64,000 nucleotides of DNA from assembly GCF_022369515.1 (NCBI RefSeq), contig NZ_CP059724.1:3782001-3846000 (forward strand), in the 5' to 3' direction. This document shows, piece after piece, positions 26,654-35,766 of the stretch. The stretch is from Paenibacillus sp. 19GGS1-52. Its GTDB lineage: Bacteria; Bacillota; Bacilli; Paenibacillales; Paenibacillaceae. The first letter of the stretch is position 1. Each line of letters begins with the position of its first letter. The notes under the pieces were generated by a model. It had not been told where the DNA came from. It saw only the letters and a program-made list of their open reading frames with translations, and ran no database searches. A program made the translations under genes and the position numbers.

Positions 26654-28078
26654 TTAGAAATGCAAATCTCGTTCGCCCTTCTCGATGCGCTGCAGCCGAT
26701 CAATGGTGGCTTTTCTCGCGGCTTCCTTCGGAATATCATTAACACCCTTACGTATGATTTCATCCCCCAGTGTACGGGTCTCTTCATCCGCATAATCTAG
26801 CAAGTATTCTTTAAAGGTTAAAAGAGAGTTCGGTTGGCAGATATTATGAATCTGCCCGGATTTAGCCAAACGCATGAAACGGTCACCTGTACGTCCTTCT
26901 CGGTAACAAGCTGTACAATAGCTCGGAACATATCCATCCTGGCAAAGTCCCCGAATAATCTCCTCAGGCGAACGATGATCACTGACTTCAAACTGAGGTT
27001 TCTCTTTCAACTGCCCAGTGTCAGCTTGTTTGGCCTCCATGTATCCACCGACTCCCGTACTGGAGCCTGCGCTCACTTGAGAAATGCCAAGCTTGATCAC
27101 CTCGTCACGGAATGACGGTTCTTCGCGGGTGGAAAGAATCATCCCGGCATAGGGCACTGACAAACGCAGGATGGCCACAAGCTTTTTGAAATCTTCATCC
27201 TTCACCAAATGGGGATACGTTTCCAGATCCACGCCAGCCGCCTCACGCAATCTGGGAACAGAGACGGTATGGGGTCCAACACCAAACCGCTCCTCCAAGT
27301 GTTCCGCATGCATCAGCATCGCGATTGTATCGTACTTATGGTCATATAAGCCGTAGAGCACGCCTACACCAACATCATCGATACCACCCATTTGGGCACG
27401 ATCCATGGCCGTAGTATGCCAATCGTAATCGCGTTTGGGGCCTTGGTGATGCATAGCTGCATATGTGGGTCTGTGGTAGGTTTCCTGAAATAAAATGTAG
27501 GTCCCTACCTCCGCATCCCTCAGCTTCTGGTAATCCTCAATGGAGGTAGCAGCAATGTTAATGTTCACGCGGCGAATGCTGCCATTCTTCACCTTAACGG
27601 AATAAATCGTCTTGATCGATTCAATAACATAGTCAATGTCACAGTTTACCGGATCTTCTCCTGCCTCAAGCACAAGTCGTTTGTGACCTAATTCCTGCAG
27701 TACACGGACTTCATTCGCTAATTCATCCATCTGCAGCTTCCGCCGCAGAAAATCGGTGTTGGTGTGTTTATATCCACAGTATTCACAATTATTGACGCAA
27801 TAGTTGCTTATATATAACGGTGCGAACAATACAATGCGGTTTCCGTAAATTTTCTCTTTAATAACCTTCGCAGATCGGTAAATATTATCCAAAATATCTG
27901 TATCTGTAACTTCTAGAAGTACCGCTGCCTCCCGGTGGGTTAGTCCCTTGCACTCCCTTGCTTTCTCTAAAATGGACTTCACATAAGCGGGATCACCTGC
28001 TTTCACTTTGGCTTCTTCCAGGCTCCATAAGATTTCCTCATCATCGATAAAATCAGCTGCTTCCCAATCCTTTCGCAA
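26654..28078 (-). CDS. hydG: HydG, radical-SAM tyrosine lyase for H-cluster CO/CN
   Basis: About 474 residues. The radical SAM cluster motif is CVNNCEYCGYKHTN. The C-terminal domain has the second cluster set, CTACYREGRTGDRFM, and IHNICQPNSL. HydG cleaves tyrosine and delivers Fe with CO and cyanide. The frame opens at ATG 28111, which has no ribosome-binding site. TTG 28078 lies 9 bases after AGGAGG and is preferred. It is 41 bases downstream of hydA. Confidence 0.95.
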   Translation of the reverse strand: MRKDWEAADFIDDEEILWSLEEAKVKAGDPAYVKSILEKARECKGLTHREAAVLLEVTDTDILDNIYRSAKVIKEKIYGNRIVLFAPLYISNYCVNNCEYCGYKHTNTDFLRRKLQMDELANEVRVLQELGHKRLVLEAGEDPVNCDIDYVIESIKTIYSVKVKNGSIRRVNINIAATSIEDYQKLRDAEVGTYILFQETYHRPTYAAMHHQGPKRDYDWHTTAMDRAQMGGIDDVGVGVLYGLYDHKYDTIAMLMHAEHLEERFGVGPHTVSVPRLREAAGVDLETYPHLVKDEDFKKLVAILRLSVPYAGMILSTREEPSFRDEVIKLGISQVSAGSSTGVGGYMEAKQADTGQLKEKPQFEVSDHRSPEEIIRGLCQDGYVPSYCTACYREGRTGDRFMRLAKSGQIHNICQPNSLLTFKEYLLDYADEETRTLGDEIIRKGVNDIPKEAARKATIDRLQRIEKGERDLHF

Positions 28079-28119
28079 TTTCGCCAACCTCCTAATAGTA
28101 GACAAAGGCATACTGCTTA

Positions 28120-29856
28120 TTAATACTTGGAACGCTTCACGTATCGAGTGTGCAACAGTTCATGCGCTAGGTGACCGTTAGGCTCCCCTAGGAATTCTGC
28201 GTAAAGAGCTTTGATATAAGGATTGTTATGCGATTTGCGAATACTTTGCGCCTCATCTTCGCTGTAGATCGCTTTGGCGCGTTCAGCCTTAATATCGATC
28301 TGCTCGGAGGTTCGCGCATCTACGATAGGCTGACCACCACCAGTGATACAACCCCCGACGCAGGCCATCACTTCCATGAATTCATAGCTTTTCTCACCAC
28401 GTTCCATCGCTTCCATCAGCTTGCGCGCATTGCCAAGACCATGCACAACAGCCGTACGAATCTTCTGGCCATTAGGCAGTTCGATGACATTTTCCTTAAT
28501 ACCTTCCATTCCCCGGACAGCCGTGTATTCGATGGTATCCAGTTCCTTTCCAGAGGTGATCTCGAACACGGTACGAAGTGCGGCTTCTGCAACACCGCCA
28601 GTGGCCCCAAAAATAACACCGGCCCCAGAGCCCGACCCAATCGGACTATCAAAGGCTTCACCCTTCAGGTTCACAAAATCGATACCCGCTTCTTTAATCA
28701 TTGCGGCCAGTTCGCGGGTTGTCAGTACCCAATCCACATCCTGCATCCCTTCATGAGATAGCTCGTCACGAGCACCTTCGAACTTCTTCGCGGTACATGG
28801 CATAATCGAGACCACAACAATATTTAACGGATCAATCCCCATCTTCTTGGCAAAAAAAGATTTAACCATAGCCCCTTCCATTTCATGCGGTGATTTGCAG
28901 GTAGATAAGTTATCCAGCCTATTCGGAAAGTTATGTTCCATAAATTTAACCCAGCCTGGACAGCAGGATGTCATAAGCGGCAGGTTCTCTCCGCTGGCTA
29001 GGCGGGAGATTAGCTCGGTACCTTCCTCCATAATCGTCAGGTCCGCAGCAAAGTTGGCGTCGAACACTTTATCAAAGCCAAGCTTCCGCAGTGCAGCAAC
29101 CATTTTACCGGTGACACGTGTCCCAACGGGTAGGCCAAATTCTTCTCCAAGAGCAACACGTACAGCTGGCGCAGTTTGGACAACAACATATTTGTTTGTA
29201 TCCGCAAGGGCATTCCATACATCACTGATGTTCTCATGCTCACTAAGAGCGCCTACGGGACAAGCCATAATGCACTGACCACAATTCACACAAGTGGATT
29301 CAGCAAGCGATCGACCGAACGCTGTTGAAATCACAGTATCAAAGCCCCGTTTGGCGAAACTGATAGCATTAACCGTTTGCAGAGTTCCGCAAGCTCCAAC
29401 ACAACGTCCGCATAGGATACATTTGGAGGCATCACGAGCGATCGATGGGGAGGTATAGTCCTTCTCTTGACTGGATTTCTCACCAACGTAGGTAACTTTA
29501 CGAATATTGAGATCATTCGATACCGTTTGCAGTTCACAGCCCCCACTGCGGGAGCAACTGAGACATTCCCGGTCGTGATCAGACAACAGTAGTTCAACGG
29601 ATGTTCTACGGGCGTCACGAACTTTTTTTGTATTCGTCTGAATCTTCATGCCTTCTTCAGCGATCAGCGTACAGGAAGCAATGAGTCTTGGACCCACTTC
29701 AACCACGCAAACACGACAACTCGAAGAATGATTGATGCCTTTCAAATAACACAGAGAAGGGATATGAATGCCCTGCTCACGGGCCGCCTCGAGCACCGTT
29801 GTGCCCTTGGCGATTTCTGTCTCGATCCCATCGATCGTAATTTTAATCGTATCCAA
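28120..29856 (-). CDS. hydA: [FeFe]-hydrogenase catalytic subunit HydA/HndD
   Basis: 578 residues. An N-terminal [2Fe-2S] domain (about 1-80, CYLKGINHSSSCRVC) is followed by the His-ligated cluster HDRECLSCSRSGGC. Two [4Fe-4S] clusters follow (CILCGRCVGAC, CVNCGQCIMACPVG). The H-cluster domain has TSCCPGWVKF, MPCTAKKFE and the MACVGGCITGGGQP loop. It starts at TTG 29856 after AGGAGTGATTAAGC. With HydB and HydC it forms a trimeric enzyme that couples NAD(P)H and ferredoxin to H2. In related enzymes this works by electron bifurcation. Such cytosolic enzymes evolve H2 in fermentation. Confidence 0.96.
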   Translation of the reverse strand: MDTIKITIDGIETEIAKGTTVLEAAREQGIHIPSLCYLKGINHSSSCRVCVVEVGPRLIASCTLIAEEGMKIQTNTKKVRDARRTSVELLLSDHDRECLSCSRSGGCELQTVSNDLNIRKVTYVGEKSSQEKDYTSPSIARDASKCILCGRCVGACGTLQTVNAISFAKRGFDTVISTAFGRSLAESTCVNCGQCIMACPVGALSEHENISDVWNALADTNKYVVVQTAPAVRVALGEEFGLPVGTRVTGKMVAALRKLGFDKVFDANFAADLTIMEEGTELISRLASGENLPLMTSCCPGWVKFMEHNFPNRLDNLSTCKSPHEMEGAMVKSFFAKKMGIDPLNIVVVSIMPCTAKKFEGARDELSHEGMQDVDWVLTTRELAAMIKEAGIDFVNLKGEAFDSPIGSGSGAGVIFGATGGVAEAALRTVFEITSGKELDTIEYTAVRGMEGIKENVIELPNGQKIRTAVVHGLGNARKLMEAMERGEKSYEFMEVMACVGGCITGGGQPIVDARTSEQIDIKAERAKAIYSEDEAQSIRKSHNNPYIKALYAEFLGEPNGHLAHELLHTRYVKRSKY

Positions 29857-29874
29857 GCTTAATCACTCCTATCG

Positions 29875-31752
29875 TCAGACTATCGCTACGGCTTTGAACT
29901 TACAGACATCGAAGCAGACACCACACTTGATGCAGGCCAGCGTGTCGATGACAAACGGTTCCTTCACTTTGCCCGAAATGGCATTGCTAGGGCATTTCCG
30001 TGCACAGAGGCTGCAACCCTTGCAGAGATCAGCATCGATCTGATACGAAATCAGAGACTTACAGACACCAGCCGGACATTTTTGATCATGAATATGGGCC
30101 ATGTACTCATCACGGAAAAATTTAATAGTCGACAATACCGGGTTTGGAGCGGTTTGACCTAAGGCGCATAGGGAGGCATTCTTGATCTGTAGGGAGAGGT
30201 TCTCAAGCTTCTCGAGATCCTCCATCGTCGCTTTGCCTTCTGTGATCAGATCGAGCATTTCAAGTAAACGTTTGGTCCCAATACGGCAAGGCGTACATTT
30301 ACCGCAGGACTCGTCGCGTGTGAAATCCAGATAGAAACGGGCGATATCAACCATACAGGTATCTTCGTCCATGATGATCATCCCGCCGGAACCCATCATT
30401 GAACCGAGACTGGTCAGTGTATCAAAATCGATGGTACAATCCAGATGCTCTTCCGTCAGACAACCACCGGAGGGTCCGCCGGTTTGTACAGCCTTGAATT
30501 TTTTGCCCCCTGGAATACCGCCACCAATTTCAAAAATGACTTCGCGCAAAGTAATGCCCATTGGAACTTCAACAAGTCCGGTATTCACGACTTTGCCACC
30601 CAGCGCAAATACTTTCGTGCCTTTGGATTTCTCCGTTCCGATACTTGCATACCAATCCGCACCGTTAAGCATAATTTGGGCAACGTTAGCCAGTGTTTCT
30701 ACATTGTTGATGATCGTCGGTTGACCCCACAGACCTTGAACCGCTGGGAAAGGGGGCTTGGGAGTTGGCATCCCTCGGTGGCCTTCAATAGAGTGCATCA
30801 AAGCTGTTTCTTCTCCGCAGACGAATGCTCCAGCACCAAGACGCACATCAATGTTAAAAGAAAATCCGGTTCCAAGTACATTGTCACCCAGTAGACCGTA
30901 CTCGCGAGCTTGGTCAAGCGCTTTCACAAAACGTTGAACCGCGATGGGATATTCCGCACGAACGTAGATAAAGCCTTGGTTGGAACCGATCGCAAAGCCA
31001 GCGATCGCCATCGCTTCAATAACAGAGTGCGGGTTGCCTTCCAGGATGGAGCGATCCATAAAGGCTCCGGGATCTCCTTCGTCAGCATTACAAATCACAT
31101 ACTTTTGTTCTTTATCTTGCTTGGCGGCAAATTCCCACTTCAGACCCGTGTTAAATCCACCTCCACCACGTCCCCGAAGCCCGGATTTCTTCATGGTATC
31201 GATGACCTGCTGACGACTCATAGTCAAAAGCACTTTGCCGAGGGCTTTGTAGCCATCGCTGGCAATATATTCATTGATATTTTCCGGGTCGATGATTCCG
31301 CAATTGCGCAGAGCGATTCGGACTTGTTTTTTATAGAAATCAGTTTCTTCAAAGTTGAGGATTTTGCCATCCAGCTTGGTCTTCTCGTACACTTTTTTCT
31401 CGTATGGCTTGCCATTAAGCAAATGTTGTTCAACCAAGTCTGGAATATCTTTAACTTCCACTCGGCTATAGAAAATACCCTCAGGATAAACGATCACGAC
31501 TGGACCCAGCTCGCATAGGCCGAAGCAGCCTGTACGCACAACCTCCACTTGCTCCTGAATGCCCTGATTGGTAAGTTCCTGATTCAACGCGTCGATGATT
31601 CTATTGGAATCTGAAGAGGTGCAGCCCGTACCGCCACACACCATCACGGATCTGAACTGGATGGAATCCGCGGATTGTCCTGTAATCTTGCGGTTCTCCA
31701 GACGACCCTGTGTGAGCGTTCTGATTGCATCAAGATCCGTTAACAGCAACAT
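29875..31752 (-). CDS. hydB: NuoF-like hydrogenase subunit HydB/HndC
   Basis: 625 residues. A thioredoxin-like [2Fe-2S] domain comes first (VCGGTGCTSSDS, then CFGLCELGP). The NAD/FMN domain has GLRGRGGGGFNTGLKW and CNADEGDPGAFMDR. The Cys set ESCGKCTPCRIGT follows. The C-terminal ferredoxin domain has two clusters, CKGCSLCARKCPSNAI and CIKCGVCFDVCKF. It is the NADH-handling flavin subunit of the trimer. The ATG follows GGGAGGG. Gene order HydC-HydB-HydA is that of bifurcating hydrogenases. Confidence 0.95.
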   Translation of the reverse strand: MLLLTDLDAIRTLTQGRLENRKITGQSADSIQFRSVMVCGGTGCTSSDSNRIIDALNQELTNQGIQEQVEVVRTGCFGLCELGPVVIVYPEGIFYSRVEVKDIPDLVEQHLLNGKPYEKKVYEKTKLDGKILNFEETDFYKKQVRIALRNCGIIDPENINEYIASDGYKALGKVLLTMSRQQVIDTMKKSGLRGRGGGGFNTGLKWEFAAKQDKEQKYVICNADEGDPGAFMDRSILEGNPHSVIEAMAIAGFAIGSNQGFIYVRAEYPIAVQRFVKALDQAREYGLLGDNVLGTGFSFNIDVRLGAGAFVCGEETALMHSIEGHRGMPTPKPPFPAVQGLWGQPTIINNVETLANVAQIMLNGADWYASIGTEKSKGTKVFALGGKVVNTGLVEVPMGITLREVIFEIGGGIPGGKKFKAVQTGGPSGGCLTEEHLDCTIDFDTLTSLGSMMGSGGMIIMDEDTCMVDIARFYLDFTRDESCGKCTPCRIGTKRLLEMLDLITEGKATMEDLEKLENLSLQIKNASLCALGQTAPNPVLSTIKFFRDEYMAHIHDQKCPAGVCKSLISYQIDADLCKGCSLCARKCPSNAISGKVKEPFVIDTLACIKCGVCFDVCKFKAVAIV

Positions 31753-31794
31753 GCTAAACCCTCCCTATTAAAATGCATGTGTTGCGCAAGAGGC

Positions 31795-32295
31795 TCACTT
31801 GTATTCATTCAGAATTTTGGGCACATTATTAGGGGCTAGGCGTCCATGTACTTTCTCGCCAATAGTCATAACCGGTGCAAGACCGCATGCCCCCAGACAA
31901 CGGGTCGCTTCAAGTGTGAATTTGTTGTCCTCTGTGGTACCTTGTACAGCCACATTAAGTTCAGTACTCAGGCGGTCAAGCACCGTTTGTGCACCCTTGA
32001 TGTAGCAGGCAGTACCCATGCAGACATGGATAACATGCTCTCCTTTAGGTGTAAGTGAGAAGAAATGATAAAACGATGCCACACCATAAATTTCACTCAT
32101 GGGCAGATTAAGCTCCGTGGAAACCACCTTCAGTACGGATTCAGGGAGGTAGCCGTAAATATCCTGTATTTCATGTAACACAGGGATCAGAGCGCCTTTA
32201 ATCATTTTGAACTGCTGTATAGCGGACTGTATCTTTTCCAATTTCTCATCCGCTTCGGCAACGCCCCCACTGCTGTTTGTTTGTTGCTGTTCCAT
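31795..32295 (-). CDS. hydC: NuoE-like hydrogenase subunit HydC/HndA
   Basis: 166 residues with the NuoE fold. Helical N-terminal half (YGYLPESVLKVVSTELNLPM, then ASFYHFFSLTPKG). The [2Fe-2S] thioredoxin-like half carries CMGTACYIKGA and CLGACGLAP. It is the first gene after the putative Fur-box promoter at 32356-32374. GAAAGGAG precedes the ATG. Confidence 0.95.
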   Translation of the reverse strand: MEQQQTNSSGGVAEADEKLEKIQSAIQQFKMIKGALIPVLHEIQDIYGYLPESVLKVVSTELNLPMSEIYGVASFYHFFSLTPKGEHVIHVCMGTACYIKGAQTVLDRLSTELNVAVQGTTEDNKFTLEATRCLGACGLAPVMTIGEKVHGRLAPNNVPKILNEYK

Positions 32296-32355
32296 TGATG
32301 ATTGCTCCTTTCACTTAAGAATTCAGCATCTTTTGCGCAAAACTGGATATAATGT

Positions 32356-32374
32356 ATTGAGAATGATTTTCAAT
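32356..32374 (-). promoter_or_regulatory. Candidate Fur box in front of hydCBA
   Basis: The 19-base ATTGAGAATGATTTTCAAT is a 9-1-9 inverted repeat with one mismatch. Its core TGAGAATGATTTTCA matches the 7-1-7 Fur consensus TGATAATNATTATCA at 12 of 14 defined positions. On the minus strand it overlaps a possible -35 TTGAAA with TATATC about 16 bases on. It lies between the oxidoreductase gene and hydC, so hydCBA may respond to iron. Confidence 0.55.
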
Positions 32375-32387
32375 TGAGAAGATATTT

Positions 32388-34679
32388 CTAGAGCAGTGAG
32401 TTTTCGTGTCTAAGCTTTAGACGGCTCCAACGACGCTCGATTTCGGTTTCGAAATTCTGCAGCAGCTCTTCATCCTTCAGCAGATGTTTGGTTTTCCCCA
32501 TTCCCTTCAACCATTCTACAGCTGGGATACGCTTGCCTTTTTCTTCTGGATTGTAGGTAATATTGGTGATTCCTTGTTCAATTTCATAGAGCGGGAAGAA
32601 GCAGGAATCAACGGCTGCTTTCACCAAATCATAGCCATTCTGATCGGCGGTCTTCCAATTCAGCGGGCAGGCGCAGAGAAGTTTGCCGTAGGCTGTACCC
32701 ACGTTGTTGGCGTACCACTGTGCTTTTGCTGCTTTTTGCAACAGATCCTGTGGATTGCACTCAGCAGCCGTAAATACATATGGGATATTGCAGGCTGCCA
32801 GAATTTGCGCCGTATCCTTGTGATGGCCCTTTTTCCCCTTCTGGGTTTTACCAACACCGGATGTGCTGGTCATGTGACCCATTGGCGTGGAGTAGGACAG
32901 CTGTGAACCAGTGTTCATGTAACCCTCGTTATCGTACTCAAGGATAATCATTTTATGGTTGCGAAGGGCGGCACCCACTGTTGCTCCCATTCCGATATCC
33001 ATCCCTCCGTCACCGGAAACCATCACAAAGGTAACATCGTCGGAAACCTGGACTTCACCGCGGCGCTTCAATTCGTAGAAGGCATCAACCATACCCGCTA
33101 AGGTAGCGGCACCATTCTGGAACAGGTTGTGCACAAAGCTTTGTTTATGGGATGAGTATGGATAGCTTGCTGTTACAACATACGCACAACCTGTTTGGAA
33201 GAGGACAACCATGTCACCTTCGATTCCCTTAAAGAACAGCTCCAGTGCGGAGAGTGCACCGCAACCAGGGCAAGCGCCATGTCCGGGAGCTAAACGATGC
33301 GGTTTTACCGTCAATTGACGAAGGGGTGGAAGTTTAACCTTCAGCAGACCGGTATCTTCATTCTGGGTCACTTGGATTAGTCCTGTCTTGAAGGCATCGC
33401 CATGCAACGGTTCGATCACCGGAACAAGCGCATCCTTTTCTTCCCCCGGGTAGTAGCCATAATAGTCAAACGGTTTCTCTGCATAGCCTTTTTCAGCGGC
33501 GTAGATAGCCAGTTGGAAGAATGCTGCGGCATCGTCAGCATAGAAATCTTTTCCGCCCAGACCAAAGATACGGGAAAGGATGATCGTCTTATTCTCTGGA
33601 TCTACTTGCAGCGCAGAACGAATCTCGTGAGTCAGATTGCCGCCATCAGCGCCATAAGAATCAGCGCGTTCACCAACAAGCAGTGCCTTGACGTTCCGCA
33701 GTGCTTGGCGCAGCTGTTCCGTAGGGAACGGACGAATGATGTTTGGACGCACCAACCCTGCTTTGATGCCTTTGGCGCGAAGAGCGTCAACGGTATCCTT
33801 TGCGGATTCACCTGCAGAATTAAGCAGGAACACAGCTACATCAGCGTCATCCATACGGTATAGATCAAGAACCGGATATTCGCGGCCTGACAAAATCGCA
33901 TATTCCCGAGCGACTTCCGTATATACTTCACCCGCTTTATTCAAAGCTTCTGACAGCTGATAGTGGTTATTCAGGAGGTCATCGCCACCCATATGCGCAC
34001 CGATGGTTACCGGGCGAGTAGGATCAGATACGTTTGGATAGTTGTGGTTTGGATTTGGACCTACAAAATCCTGAACAACTTGGTTGTCTTTGAAGTATTG
34101 CACTTTGCGTTTTTGGTGAGAGGTGAAGAAACCATCATAAGCAACGATGACAGGCAGACGCACTTCAGAGTGCTCTGCAATCTTTAGTGCCATGATGTTC
34201 ATGTCATATACAGCTTGCGGTGTACTGGCAGTCAGAATAACCCAGCCTACATTAAGGCCATAATACAAGTCTGAGTGATCGCCACGAATATCTAGCGGTC
34301 CACTGATGGCGCGGGTAACGAGGTTAAGGACCATCGGGAACCGTGTTCCGGATTGGGTGGGAAGCTGTTCAAGCATATATAAGAAGCCTTGGGAGCTGGT
34401 AGCGTTGATCACGCGTGCACCCGCCATTGCTGCACCATAGCAAATCCCGGCAGAACCGTGCTCACCATCTGCTGCAATCAGTTGAATATCATGCAGACCA
34501 CGCGTTTTCATTTGATCCAGGTATTGAGCAACTTCTGTAGATGGTGTAATTGGGAAGTATCCCATGATGTGATAATTGATTTGCGCCGCAGCTGTGGCCG
34601 CCATTTCATTACCGGATTCGAAGTGGGTGACCTGTTCAGCAGGCAATGCCTCTGACAATTGATTTTCACTTACAGACAT
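32388..34679 (-). CDS. porAB: 2-oxoacid:ferredoxin oxidoreductase, fused alpha-beta chain
   Basis: 763 residues combine two usually separate chains. The alpha part (about 20-420) has GYFPITPSTEVA, ADGEHGSAGICYGAAMAGAR and ISGPLDIRGDHSD. The beta part (about 470-750) has the cluster ligands GHGACPGCGALSAL and the thiamine-diphosphate motif GDGGMDIGMGA to EYDNEGYMNTG. It would convert pyruvate (or another 2-oxoacid) and CoA to acyl-CoA, CO2 and reduced ferredoxin, the electron donor for the hydrogenase. GAGGGAGG precedes the ATG. It follows the gamma-delta chain by 20 bases. Confidence 0.92.
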   Translation of the reverse strand: MSVSENQLSEALPAEQVTHFESGNEMAATAAAQINYHIMGYFPITPSTEVAQYLDQMKTRGLHDIQLIAADGEHGSAGICYGAAMAGARVINATSSQGFLYMLEQLPTQSGTRFPMVLNLVTRAISGPLDIRGDHSDLYYGLNVGWVILTASTPQAVYDMNIMALKIAEHSEVRLPVIVAYDGFFTSHQKRKVQYFKDNQVVQDFVGPNPNHNYPNVSDPTRPVTIGAHMGGDDLLNNHYQLSEALNKAGEVYTEVAREYAILSGREYPVLDLYRMDDADVAVFLLNSAGESAKDTVDALRAKGIKAGLVRPNIIRPFPTEQLRQALRNVKALLVGERADSYGADGGNLTHEIRSALQVDPENKTIILSRIFGLGGKDFYADDAAAFFQLAIYAAEKGYAEKPFDYYGYYPGEEKDALVPVIEPLHGDAFKTGLIQVTQNEDTGLLKVKLPPLRQLTVKPHRLAPGHGACPGCGALSALELFFKGIEGDMVVLFQTGCAYVVTASYPYSSHKQSFVHNLFQNGAATLAGMVDAFYELKRRGEVQVSDDVTFVMVSGDGGMDIGMGATVGAALRNHKMIILEYDNEGYMNTGSQLSYSTPMGHMTSTSGVGKTQKGKKGHHKDTAQILAACNIPYVFTAAECNPQDLLQKAAKAQWYANNVGTAYGKLLCACPLNWKTADQNGYDLVKAAVDSCFFPLYEIEQGITNITYNPEEKGKRIPAVEWLKGMGKTKHLLKDEELLQNFETEIERRWSRLKLRHENSLL

Positions 34680-34699
34680 TTTTCGTTTCCTCCCTCAAT

Positions 34700-35692
34700 T
34701 TACTTGAAAACTTGGGTAACACGATGTTGTTCGGCAAAACCAACCTCTTCACGGACACTGCTAAGAGCATCCGTTGGACATACTTCGATGCATTTCAGAC
34801 AGCCTTTACAATATTGATAATCGATTCCGCGCAGGAACTGCTGCTGCCGTCCACGTTTGTCTTCAGCCGTTTCCCAAACAAAACAATAGTCAGGGCAAAC
34901 ATTGTCGCAAGCCGCGCAACTAATGCACTTCTCGGAATTCAGCACCGGCAGCAAACCTGCACGCGAACCGCTCAAATCCTTCAAGATGCTATTTCCTTGA
35001 GCCGAAATAACGCCCCCAGGCAATTGTGTCTTATAACCAAGCAGGGATTGTGCACGTTTGAAGGGCAGCGCTTCAGTACCTGCTGGCACCTCATAGGTTT
35101 TGAATTTCACTTCATTGTACCCGCGATCAAACGTACGAATGTTCGGCTCAACCAAGTGTGGGTATTTCTTCTCAAAGGTTCTGCGGATTACCGTACGCAT
35201 CGCTTCCGGATCCAGAAAGTCACATACGCGGAAAATTGCACCTAGCATCGAGGTATTTACTTTGGTTTTCTCTTCAACGGCAATACCCATGGCATCTACT
35301 AAAGCAATCGTTCCATATTCAAGCTTGAGACTTGTGCGAACTTCCTCGAAGTCACGTGTGGTGTTAACCAGAACAACCCCATCGGGTTGCATGCCGCTAA
35401 CCACGTTGACATTCTTGTACAGTGCCTCGTGAAAAACCGCAACAAGGTGGGGCTCTTCGATTGGACTGTGATCGCGAATTTCCACTTCTGGATCACAAAA
35501 GCGAACAAAGGTTTTGATGGGTGTACCCTTTTTCTCGGAGCCGTAAGACGAGAAGTTGGCCGCGTTAAAGCCCAGTTCGATCGCACCTGTCTCGGCAAGC
35601 ATCTTACCTGCGAGATTGGCCCCAAGTCCACCAATGGATTCAAGGCGGATTTCGAAAAATCCAAGCGCATTCTTCTTCGGTAAAGTAGACAT
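34700..35692 (-). CDS. porGD: 2-oxoacid:ferredoxin oxidoreductase, fused gamma-delta chain
   Basis: 330 residues. The gamma domain (1-190) has IRLESIGGLGANLAGKML and NFSSYGSEKKGTPIK. The delta domain at the C-terminus carries two [4Fe-4S] clusters, CISCAACDNVCPDYC and CKGCLKCIEVCPTDA. AAAGGAGG precedes the ATG. A putative Rex operator lies just upstream (35714-35731). With the alpha-beta chain it makes a two-polypeptide enzyme, an arrangement between the single-chain and four-subunit types. Confidence 0.92.
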   Translation of the reverse strand: MSTLPKKNALGFFEIRLESIGGLGANLAGKMLAETGAIELGFNAANFSSYGSEKKGTPIKTFVRFCDPEVEIRDHSPIEEPHLVAVFHEALYKNVNVVSGMQPDGVVLVNTTRDFEEVRTSLKLEYGTIALVDAMGIAVEEKTKVNTSMLGAIFRVCDFLDPEAMRTVIRRTFEKKYPHLVEPNIRTFDRGYNEVKFKTYEVPAGTEALPFKRAQSLLGYKTQLPGGVISAQGNSILKDLSGSRAGLLPVLNSEKCISCAACDNVCPDYCFVWETAEDKRGRQQQFLRGIDYQYCKGCLKCIEVCPTDALSSVREEVGFAEQHRVTQVFK

Positions 35693-35713
35693 CTGGTTTC
35701 CTCCTTTGAAATT

Positions 35714-35759
35714 ACGTGAAATATTTCACTTTCACTATTAAAACGAGTTTCACAGTATA
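35714..35759 (-). promoter_or_regulatory. Candidate Rex operator and promoter before the oxidoreductase genes
   Basis: GTGAAATATTTCAC (35716-35729) is a perfect 14-base palindrome identical to the core of the Rex consensus TTGTGAAATATTTCACAA. A possible -10 TATACT lies upstream at 35754-35759, so a bound repressor would sit just after the transcription start. Rex senses NADH/NAD+ and typically controls fermentative genes, which fits this locus. Confidence 0.6.
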
Positions 35760-35766
35760 GACCTTT

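Noticed and set aside
26654..28111. HydG start at ATG 28111
   Set aside because: There is no ribosome-binding site, whereas AGGAGG is ideally placed for TTG 28078.
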